Source: DATDAH01 sp036525535 (GTDB lineage: Bacteria > Actinomycetota > Acidimicrobiia > Acidimicrobiales > DATDAH01). Taken from it: a DNA stretch of 36,558 nt. This document shows, in pieces, positions 1 through 5,961 of the stretch. Location of the stretch: NCBI GenBank assembly GCA_036525535.1, contig DATDAH010000261.1:1-36558 (forward strand), written 5' to 3'. The stretch's first letter is position 1. Each line of letters opens with the position of its first letter. Position numbers and translations under genes: made by a program. The notes beneath the pieces were generated by a model, which was given only the letters and a program-made list of their open reading frames with translations, made no database searches and had not been told where the DNA came from.

Positions 1-1362
1 CTTGGCGAAGCGGGGCAGGAAGGTCAGGTGCACCGTGCCGATCGGCCCGTTCCGGTGCTTGGCCACGATCAGCTCGGTGTCCCCGTCGTCGGCCTTCTCC
101 CGGTCGTAGAGCGCATCCCGGTAGATGAACATCACGACGTCCGAGTCCTGCTCGATGGAGCCCGACTCACGGAGGTCGGCGAGAGTGGGGCGCTTGTCCT
201 GGCGGGCTTCGACGCCGCGGCTCAGCTGGCTGAGGGCGATGACGGGGGTCTCGAGCTCGCGGGCGAGGATCTTGAGGCCACGACTGATCTCGGCCACCTC
301 GACCTGGCGGTTCTCGGCCGAGGCCCGACCGCTCATCAGCTGCAGGTAGTCGACGACGATCAGGCCGAGGTCACCCAGCTGGCTCTTGAGCCGGCGAGCC
401 TTGGCCCGCAGCTCCATGATCGTGAGGTTGGGGTTGTCGTCGATCCAGAGCTCGGCGTCGCCGAGACGGCCGACGGCCCGGCTGATGCGCTTCCAGTCGT
501 CGTCGGTGAGCTGGCCGGTGCGGATGCGGCGGGAGTCGACCCGGGCCTCGGAGCAGAGGAGGCGCTGGGTGAGCTCGACGTGGCTCATCTCCAGCGAGAA
601 CATCAGCACCGACTTCTTGGCCTGCATGGCGGCGCCGGCGACCATGGCCAATGCCAAGCTGGTCTTGCCGGTGGCGGGGCGGGCGCCGATGATCACCAGC
701 GAGCTGGGCTGGAAGCCACCGAGCATGTTGTCGAGGTCGCTGAACCCGGTGTGCAGCCCGGTGATCTCGCCCTTGTTCTCGTAGAGCTGCTCGAGCCGGT
801 CGAGGCCGAGGTCCATGAGCTGGTGGATCGGCATCATGGTGTCGGTGATCCGGCGCTCGGCGATCCGGAACACCATCGACTCGGCCGTGTCCACGGCCTT
901 GTCCACGTCGTCGGGGATGTCGTAGCCGAGCTGGGCCACCTCACCGCCGACCCCGATGAGCTTCCGCATCATCGCCCGCTCTTCGATGATCTTGGCGTAG
1001 AAGGAGGCGTTGGACGTGGCCGGCGTCGAGGACTCGAGGTCGACCAGCGCCCCGGCCCCACCGACCGACTCGAGCAGGCCGGCCCGCTTCAGCTCTTCGG
1101 CGACCGTGATGGGGTCAGCGGGCTCCCCCTGGGCGTAGAGCGAGGTGATGGCGTCGAAGACGTGGGCGTGGGCCGGCTTGTAGAAGTCGTCGACCGTGAC
1201 GATCTGGATGGCCGCCGAGATGGCATCGCTCGACAGCAGCATGGCCCCGAGCAGCGAGGCCTCGGCGTCGAGGTTGTGCGGCGGTACCCGGCCCGCCGGC
1301 CGCGGCGGCTCGTCGAACTCCGCCGGATGGGGCGCGCCGTCACTCACCGACGACCCCCCCAT
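1..1362 (-). CDS. dnaB: Replicative DNA helicase DnaB, 3' end cut by window edge
   Basis: This is the hexameric helicase that unwinds DNA ahead of the replication fork. The translation shows the N-terminal DnaB domain beginning PPHNLDAE around residue 26, a linker, and the RecA-like domain. That domain carries a Walker A stretch GARPATGKT near residue 230, a Walker B-like LIVVDYLQLMS and an SLEMS motif. 454 codons are in the window and they end in HLTFLPRFAK, so only a few C-terminal residues are missing. No intein interrupts it, although inteins are common in actinobacterial DnaB. The ATG at 1362 and an in-frame GTG at 1347 are both possible starts; the GTG has a G-rich stretch just upstream. 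It follows rplI by 189 bp with a DnaA-box pair in the gap. Confidence 0.95.
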   Translation of the reverse strand, partial: MGGSSVSDGAPHPAEFDEPPRPAGRVPPHNLDAEASLLGAMLLSSDAISAAIQIVTVDDFYKPAHAHVFDAITSLYAQGEPADPITVAEELKRAGLLESVGGAGALVDLESSTPATSNASFYAKIIEERAMMRKLIGVGGEVAQLGYDIPDDVDKAVDTAESMVFRIAERRITDTMMPIHQLMDLGLDRLEQLYENKGEITGLHTGFSDLDNMLGGFQPSSLVIIGARPATGKTSLALAMVAGAAMQAKKSVLMFSLEMSHVELTQRLLCSEARVDSRRIRTGQLTDDDWKRISRAVGRLGDAELWIDDNPNLTIMELRAKARRLKSQLGDLGLIVVDYLQLMSGRASAENRQVEVAEISRGLKILARELETPVIALSQLSRGVEARQDKRPTLADLRESGSIEQDSDVVMFIYRDALYDREKADDGDTELIVAKHRNGPIGTVHLTFLPRFAK

Positions 1363-1414
1363 TCCCCACGCCGTCACTCTGCCGCGGCGGAACCTGCGCC
1401 GGAAGGGGACGCCC

Positions 1415-1451
1415 TGTGGATCTTCGGGGGATCTCGCGGAGGTTGTCCACA
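1415..1451. promoter_or_regulatory. DnaA-box pair upstream of dnaB
   Basis: TTGTCCACA at 1443-1451 is a perfect mycobacterial-type DnaA box. TGTGGATCT at 1415-1423 is an oppositely oriented imperfect box. They lie in the 189-bp gap between rplI and dnaB, so DnaA could bind here and affect dnaB transcription. Binding is inferred from the sequence only. Confidence 0.4.
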
Positions 1452-1551
1452 GCAAGCCATCGCGACATGAAGAGATGATCGCTGAGGGGTGTGACAGTCA
1501 GCCCTCATCGGCGGCCGCGATCCGACCTCGTCCGCGTGGGCGTCGGCTCGA

Positions 1552-1998
1552 TCAGGCGGGGGTGACCTCGACGATGAGGGGGATCTGGACCTCGGGGTGC
1601 GGGCGGACCACGACCTCGTGGGTGCCCACCTCCTTGATGGCCGTGTCCAGCACCAGATCGTGGCGGTCGATCTCGATCGAGGCCTGGGCGGCGACGGCGT
1701 CGACCACGTCACCGGCGGTAACGGAGCCGAAGAGCTTGCCCTCGTCACCGGCGCGCATGGCGATGGTGATCGTGCGGCCGGCCAGCTGGGTGGCGACGCC
1801 TTCGGCGGCCTCCCGCTCGGCGGCGTCCTGCACGGCCCGTGACTTGGCCATGGACACGGCCTGCTCGCGAGCGCCGGCCGTGACCTTCATGGCCAGGCCC
1901 TTGGGCATGAGGTAGTTCCGGCCGTAGCCGTCGGCCACCTCGACGATGTCGCCCCGCTGGCCGAGGCCGGACACGTCGGCGCGGAGGATGAGCTCCAT
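1552..1998 (-). CDS. rplI: 50S ribosomal protein L9
   Basis: L9 (bL9) is a primary 23S rRNA-binding protein of the large subunit. The 148-residue length is typical. The N-terminal domain begins MELILRADVSGLGQRGDIVEVADGYGRNYLMPKG, shown here as MELILRADV through the GYGRNYL-MPKG signature. A long helical connector (residues about 45-75) and the C-terminal domain ending IPLIVEV follow. Its ATG overlaps the rpsR stop by one base (TGATG), so translation is probably coupled. It is the fourth gene of the rpsF-ssb-rpsR-rplI operon. Confidence 0.97.
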   Translation of the reverse strand: MELILRADVSGLGQRGDIVEVADGYGRNYLMPKGLAMKVTAGAREQAVSMAKSRAVQDAAEREAAEGVATQLAGRTITIAMRAGDEGKLFGSVTAGDVVDAVAAQASIEIDRHDLVLDTAIKEVGTHEVVVRPHPEVQIPLIVEVTPA

Positions 1999-2480
1999 CA
2001 GCCCTCCTCTGCCGGGGCGCTGACCGCCTCGACCTCGGGGGTGGCCTCCACGTCGGGGGCCGCTTCGAACGTGGCGTCGACCCCGTCGAGCTCGGCCGCG
2101 AGGTCGAGCTCCTCGTCGCCCACACCGCCCGTGGGGGGCGGCGTGGCCGGCGTGGGCATGGGCATCGGGGCATCGGCGCGGGGACCCCGCTCGCCACGAT
2201 CCCGCGACGTGCGCTGGGTGGTCACCCGGCTGGTGTAGGGCAGCAGCGCCATCTCCCGGGCGTTCTTGATCGCCATGGCGATCTCGCTCTGCTGCTGCTG
2301 GGTGTTGCCGGTCACCCGGCGGGCGCGGATCTTGGCCCGGTCGCTCATGAACCGACGGAGGAGGTTGACGTCCTTCCAGTCCACGTAGGGCACCTGCTCC
2401 TGGAGCAGGATGCTGACCTTCTTCTTGCCGCGCCGGGCGTTGTCCTTGTTCTTGGTCCGTCGGACCTGCTGCTTGGCCAT
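1998..2480 (-). CDS. rpsR: 30S ribosomal protein S18 with long acidic C-terminal extension
   Basis: S18 (bS18) binds the small-subunit platform together with S6. Residues 1 to about 85 are an ordinary S18 containing VDWKDVNLLRRFMSDRAKI and ending near REMALLPYTSR. There are no zinc-ligand cysteines, so it is the C-minus form. The protein then continues for about 75 residues, first with an Arg-rich stretch and Pro/Met repeats and then a strongly acidic tail ending APAEEG. S18 is usually 70-90 residues, so 160 is close to double. The reading frame continues without a break to the TGA overlapping rplI, which argues against a frameshift. Its ATG is next to the ssb stop. Confidence 0.93.
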   Translation of the reverse strand: MAKQQVRRTKNKDNARRGKKKVSILLQEQVPYVDWKDVNLLRRFMSDRAKIRARRVTGNTQQQQSEIAMAIKNAREMALLPYTSRVTTQRTSRDRGERGPRADAPMPMPTPATPPPTGGVGDEELDLAAELDGVDATFEAAPDVEATPEVEAVSAPAEEG

Positions 2481-2978
2481 CTAGAAGGGCTCCTCGTCCG
2501 GGTCGTAGCCGCCGCCACCGGCGGGAGGCGCGCTGGGAGCGGGTCGGTTGCTGCCGCCCCCACCACCACCGCCGCCCCCGCTGCCGCCGGCGAAGCCGCC
2601 GCCGTCACCGCCGTCGCGGCGCTCGTTCTTGGTGATCTGGGCCGTGGCCCACCGCAGGCTCGGGGCGACGTCGTCGGCCACGATCTCGACCTTGGAGCGC
2701 TTGTCGCCCTCCTGGGTCTCCCAGGACCGCTGGTCCAGGCGCCCGGTCACGACGACCCGACCGCCCTTGGGCACGGACTCGGCCACGTTCTCGGCCAGTT
2801 GGGCCCAGCAGGTGACGTCGAAGAAGGAGGTCGACTCCTCCCACTCGTTGTTGCGGTTCTGCCAGCGCCGGTTCACGGCCACGCCGAAGGTGGCGACGGC
2901 CTGGCCGCTGGCGGTGAAGCGCAGTTCGGGCTCGCGGGTCGCGTTGCCCACGATGGTGACGGTGTTGCCTGGTGCCAT
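2481..2978 (-). CDS. ssb: Single-stranded DNA-binding protein
   Basis: SSB coats single-stranded DNA at the fork and recruits partner proteins through its C-terminal tip. The OB fold occupies residues 1 to about 110 (MAPGNTVTIVGNATREPELR, later SFFDVTCWAQLAENV). It is followed by a glycine-rich linker with a run of nine or more glycines and the acidic tip DPDEEPF, a slightly altered form of the usual DDDIPF-type end. The ATG at 2978 is chosen because AAGGAG lies 8 nt upstream and the OB fold begins directly there. A longer frame to 3056 runs back into rpsF and has no family support. Confidence 0.96.
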   Translation of the reverse strand: MAPGNTVTIVGNATREPELRFTASGQAVATFGVAVNRRWQNRNNEWEESTSFFDVTCWAQLAENVAESVPKGGRVVVTGRLDQRSWETQEGDKRSKVEIVADDVAPSLRWATAQITKNERRDGGDGGGFAGGSGGGGGGGGGSNRPAPSAPPAGGGGYDPDEEPF

Positions 2979-2994
2979 TGCTCTGCTCCTTCGA

Positions 2995-3342
2995 TCAGCC
3001 GGCGGGAGCCGGCTCCACCGAGTCCCCGAGCAGGCCGCGGCGGGTGGCCTCGGCATCGGGGAGACGGAAGGTCTTGTGGCGGACGGTCTCGTCCGCGAGG
3101 CGGAGGAAGCGGTCGACCTCGTGGAGGTCGGTGGCCTCGGTCACGATCTCGAGGACGACGTAGTAGCCCTCGTCCTTGTGGTCGATCTCGTAGGCGAACT
3201 TGCGCATGCCCCACTTGTCGGTGGTGGCCACGCGCCCACCGGCGTCCCCGATCATCGAGGTCACCTGGTTGAGCAGCCCGTCGATGGTGGACTCGTCGAC
3301 CTCGCGGTCGAAGATCACCATGAGTTCATACACCCGCGTCAT
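2995..3342 (-). CDS. rpsF: 30S ribosomal protein S6
   Basis: S6 (bS6) partners S18 on the small-subunit platform. The 115-residue frame begins MTRVYELMVIFDREVDE and contains KWGMRKFAYEIDHKDEGYYV, both typical of S6. The last dozen residues are a short Ala/Pro extension. A GAAGGGAAG Shine-Dalgarno lies upstream of the ATG. It is the first gene of the minus-strand operon, and its 3' end carries the ribosome-binding site of ssb. The leader contains a hairpin that could serve S6:S18 autoregulation. Confidence 0.96.
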   Translation of the reverse strand: MTRVYELMVIFDREVDESTIDGLLNQVTSMIGDAGGRVATTDKWGMRKFAYEIDHKDEGYYVVLEIVTEATDLHEVDRFLRLADETVRHKTFRLPDAEATRRGLLGDSVEPAPAG

Positions 3343-3401
3343 GCGAGCATCACTTCCCTTCGGTTCCGGCGCCGATGCACCTGGAGCCCCGGTGGGGGCA
3401 G

Positions 3402-3427
3402 GGTCGGTGTCTCCCCGGAGGGAGACC
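3402..3427 (-). promoter_or_regulatory. Candidate S6:S18 leader hairpin in the rpsF 5' UTR
   Basis: Read on the minus strand, GGTC/GACC forms an outer stem and TCCC/GGGA an inner stem capped by TCCG, leaving a 3'-side bulge GACACC. A bulged CCG-containing hairpin ahead of rpsF is the known S6:S18 autoregulatory element in many bacteria. The match here is by eye and no covariation could be tested. A perfect 7-bp alternative stem (3409-3415 with 3420-3426) overlaps it. Confidence 0.35.
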
Positions 3428-3440
3428 TTGTCGGCCCACG

Positions 3441-3446
3441 AGGCTA
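3441..3446 (-). promoter_or_regulatory. Candidate -10 box of the rpsF operon
   Basis: TAGCCT on the minus strand lies about 100 bases before rpsF, which would place the candidate leader hairpin within the transcript. No convincing -35 was found. Confidence 0.3.
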
Positions 3447-3507
3447 ACGGGACGGGCTCGAACTTCCCTCACGGACCGCAGTGTCCCCCGGAGGTGTGAC
3501 AGCCGGA

Positions 3508-4095
3508 TCAGAAGTTCGCGGCGCAGTCCCCGGACTGGACCAGACGGGCGCCGGGGCCGTCCAGGCCGATGGCGGCCAGCCCGCCCTGGGGGACCTCGAC
3601 GGTGTCGGCGTACGGCCCCTCGGGCCGATAGCCCGGGCACTGGTCGCCGAGGTCGAGGCAGGGGTCCATGTCCGCCGTCGACACGATCGCCCCCTCGGTG
3701 TCGAGGTAGGCGATGGACAACGGCATCGGCGTGTCCCGCATCCAGAAGCCGCCGTCCCGGGTGCCTTCGGGGAAGTCGAAGAGCATCCCCGCGTAGTCAC
3801 CCAGGTCCACCACGTTCATCAGGCCCTGCGTGTACTGCTCGGCGGCGGCGGCCAGCAGCAGGCAGGACTCGACCACGTCACCCGCCTCGCTGGTGACCGA
3901 CACCTGGACCTCGTCGAAGCCCGGGATCGTGACCCGCCCCGACGCCGACTGCTGCCCCTCGGCGGACAGGTCGATGGGATCGGTGACCGTGACGGGCGCG
4001 GCGGCGGTGGTGGTGGCGGTCCCACCCCCGTCGTCGGCACAGGCGACGACGACGACGAGCACGATCAGCGTTCGTGCGACACGAGGCCACCCCAT
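3508..4095 (-). CDS. DUF192 family lipoprotein
   Basis: The N-terminus (MGWPRVARTLIVLVVVVACAD) has a basic start, a hydrophobic core and a lipobox-like VVAC, so it is probably an outer-face membrane-anchored lipoprotein. The rest matches DUF192: QGLMNVVDLGDYAGMLFDF near residues 90-108, then the hallmark FWMRDTPMPLSIAYLD and a C-terminal EVPQGGLAAIGL segment. DUF192 proteins are small beta-rich secreted or periplasmic proteins without a defined reaction. A pair of cysteines in the loop after the FWM motif (MDPCLDLGDQC) could form a disulfide. It starts 29 bp after the panB stop and may share its transcript. Confidence 0.85.
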   Translation of the reverse strand: MGWPRVARTLIVLVVVVACADDGGGTATTTAAAPVTVTDPIDLSAEGQQSASGRVTIPGFDEVQVSVTSEAGDVVESCLLLAAAAEQYTQGLMNVVDLGDYAGMLFDFPEGTRDGGFWMRDTPMPLSIAYLDTEGAIVSTADMDPCLDLGDQCPGYRPEGPYADTVEVPQGGLAAIGLDGPGARLVQSGDCAANF

Positions 4096-4124
4096 GGTGG
4101 TCCATTCTGGCGGTTGGCCTCGCG

Positions 4125-4979
4125 CTACTCCGCGCGGCCGTAGAGGCCGAGGGTCTCGGCGACCTCGTCGGAGAGGTGGTAGCTCTCGTCGTCGGAGGGG
4201 AAGGTGCCCCCGCGGACGTCGTCGGCGAAGTGGGCCATGGCCGCCACCATCTCGTCCTTCATCGACCCGTACCGGCGCACGAACTTGGGCGAGATGCGGT
4301 CCTCGATGCCGAGCAGGTCATGGGCGACCAGCACCTGGCCGTCACAACCGGGACCGGCGCCGATGCCGATGGTGGGCACGTCGACGGCCTCGGTGACCAT
4401 CTGGGCCACTTCGGTGGGGACGCCCTCCAGCACGACGGCGAAGCACCCGGCGTGGGCCAGGGCCTTCGCGTCGGCCACCAGGTCCAGCGCGGCCTGGTGG
4501 GCCTTCGCCTGCACCTTGAAGCCGCCCATGGCCTTGACGGACTGCGGCGTCAGACCGAGGTGGCCCATGACCGGCATCTCGGCGTCGAGGATGGCTTCGA
4601 TCATCCGCAGGCGCTTCTGGCCGCCCTCCAGCTTGACCGATCCGGCGCCGGCCCGGATGAGCTGGGCCGCGTTGCGCACGGACTCCTCGGGGGACACGTG
4701 GTAGCTCATCCACGGCATGTCGCCCACGATGAGCGGGCGGGGCCGGGCGCGGGCCACAGCGGCCGTGTGGTGAGCCAGATCGTCGATGGTGACCTGGAGG
4801 GTGTCCTCGTAGCCGAGGACCACCATGGCGACCGAGTCGCCGACCAGGATCAGGTCGACGCCGGCCTCATCGGCGATGCGGGCGCCGGGTGCGTCGTAGG
4901 CGGTGACCATGACCAGGGGGTCGTGTCCGTCCCGGACCTTGCGGTGCCGGATGTCGGGCGCGGTGACGGGCTTGCTCAT
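4125..4979 (-). CDS. panB: 3-methyl-2-oxobutanoate hydroxymethyltransferase (ketopantoate synthase)
   Basis: PanB transfers a hydroxymethyl group from 5,10-methylenetetrahydrofolate to 2-oxoisovalerate, the first committed step of pantothenate and CoA synthesis. The TIM-barrel signatures are clear: VTAYDAPGARIADEAG, the metal-site segment LILVGDSVAMVVLG, GHLGLTPQS, VLEGVP and IGIGAGPGCDGQVLV. The start at 4979 (MSKPVTAPD) is preferred over the ATG at 4988 because AAGGAG sits 9 nt before 4979 but abuts 4988. That gives 284 residues, a normal length. No other pantothenate gene is adjacent. Confidence 0.96.
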   Translation of the reverse strand: MSKPVTAPDIRHRKVRDGHDPLVMVTAYDAPGARIADEAGVDLILVGDSVAMVVLGYEDTLQVTIDDLAHHTAAVARARPRPLIVGDMPWMSYHVSPEESVRNAAQLIRAGAGSVKLEGGQKRLRMIEAILDAEMPVMGHLGLTPQSVKAMGGFKVQAKAHQAALDLVADAKALAHAGCFAVVLEGVPTEVAQMVTEAVDVPTIGIGAGPGCDGQVLVAHDLLGIEDRISPKFVRRYGSMKDEMVAAMAHFADDVRGGTFPSDDESYHLSDEVAETLGLYGRAE

Positions 4980-5143
4980 CGAAGCCATCTCCTTCTCGTC
5001 CAGCGCACATTCGGCTGCCGGCGATGGCCGTCAGCTTACCCTGGGACCCGGATGCCAGACCAGACGAATGAGCGGCGGAGCCGATCGGCGGGCCGGAATG
5101 AGGCCCGCAAGGCGATGAGCGCCAGCGAAGAGCCCTCAGCACG

Positions 5144-5350
5144 GTGACCACGGGCACCTGTGACTCCTGCGGCCGGGACGACGAGGACGTGACCGAGGTC
5201 GTCCGGGTCTACGTCGTGCCCGAGTCCTGGGACCAGGAGCGCCAGGTCACCGAAGCCGAAGGCACGGAGCGATGGTGCTTCCCCTGCCTGACCCACTACC
5301 CCCACCGAGTGGTGGGCGTCGAGGACGACGCCGGCGGTCAGACCGCATAG
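5144..5350 (+). CDS. Small protein with two CxxC motifs
   Basis: This GTG-started frame of 68 residues has C6-x-x-C9 (TCDSCG) and C45-x-x-C48 (WCFPCL), a spacing suggesting one zinc ribbon. Between them is an acidic, beta-like stretch (VTEVVRVYVVPESW). It is divergent from panB with a 164-bp gap. Its last 13 bases overlap the 3' end of the DUF5522 gene on the other strand. No clear Shine-Dalgarno is visible. I do not recognise a named family. The conserved-looking cysteine pattern makes a real gene more likely than a chance frame. Confidence 0.6.
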   Translation: MTTGTCDSCGRDDEDVTEVVRVYVVPESWDQERQVTEAEGTERWCFPCLTHYPHRVVGVEDDAGGQTA

Positions 5351-5568
5351 GGGCAGTGCCGACACCCGGTGTTGCAACACTCCCCCCGTTCGACCAGGTA
5401 GGCCGCGGTCATCACGAGGAGGCCCGTGACCGGGTCGGGGTAGAGCGGCTCGTCCGCGGCCATCGCCGCGGCGTGGGCGGCCAGGATCGCCTCTCGGGCG
5501 GGGTGGTTCGGAGCCAGGCGAGCCGGGTGGGGCTCGTCGAGCGCCCGATCGGCGAGGGCATCGTCCAC
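5338..5568 (-). CDS. DUF5522 domain protein, cysteine-rich C-terminus
   Basis: The C-terminal 50 residues match DUF5522: an REAILAAH helix, YPDPVTGLLVMTAAYLVERG, then CCNTGCRHCPY. The cluster of four cysteines and a histidine suggests metal or Fe-S binding, but no function is established. The GTG at 5568 gives 76 residues and lies 20 bases after the stop of the upstream gene. Longer starts would overlap that gene and add residues unlike the family. It probably shares a transcript with the gene ending at 5589. Confidence 0.75.
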   Translation of the reverse strand: MDDALADRALDEPHPARLAPNHPAREAILAAHAAAMAADEPLYPDPVTGLLVMTAAYLVERGECCNTGCRHCPYAV

Positions 5569-5588
5569 GCCGCGACGCCAGGGACGAC

Positions 5589-5915
5589 TCAGATGAGCGA
5601 CTTGCGCTCCAACCGACGGACCGTGAACTGGTTCTCGCCGATGTTGCGCACGCCGAACGCCGGCGGAGATCCCTTCCGCCACGGGGCCAGGCCCAGCTCC
5701 TCGAACCACGTCCGGATGGCCGGGTGCCGGAACTCCGGGCAGCTCTTCCAGAAGGCGGCGGACAGATTGACCTCGACGGCATCGGCGGCGTCGCCGAGGA
5801 AGAGGCGAACGCTGTCCCAGGACTTGTCGATCACGATGTCACGGTCGGACGCGGTGATGGCGAGCCCGTAGGTGGGATTCGCCTCACTGCCTCCTGACCA
5901 ACCTCGGGCACGCAT
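5589..5915 (-). CDS. Conserved-looking hypothetical protein, 108 aa
   Basis: The protein begins MRARGWSGGSEANPTYGLAI and contains FWKSCPEFRHPAIRTWFEELG, then FGVRNIGENQFTVRRLERKS. A strong GAGGAG Shine-Dalgarno lies 6 nt before the ATG at 5915, which decides the start. The composition is that of a folded soluble protein with aromatic and acidic residues and one cysteine, not of a GC-rich shadow frame. I do not recognise the family. It lies between the class A PBP (46 bp from its stop) and the DUF5522 gene, all on the minus strand. Confidence 0.7.
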   Translation of the reverse strand: MRARGWSGGSEANPTYGLAITASDRDIVIDKSWDSVRLFLGDAADAVEVNLSAAFWKSCPEFRHPAIRTWFEELGLAPWRKGSPPAFGVRNIGENQFTVRRLERKSLI

Positions 5916-5961
5916 CGTCAGCTCCTCAACATTCGTCGAACAAGTAGATCACGTCGAGCCG

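Noticed and set aside
28..1470. 480-codon plus-strand frame opposite dnaB
   Set aside because: Antisense to an intact DnaB with Walker motifs.
2548..2590. Glycine/proline-codon run in ssb as a DNA repeat element
   Set aside because: It is explained by the glycine-rich linker of SSB.
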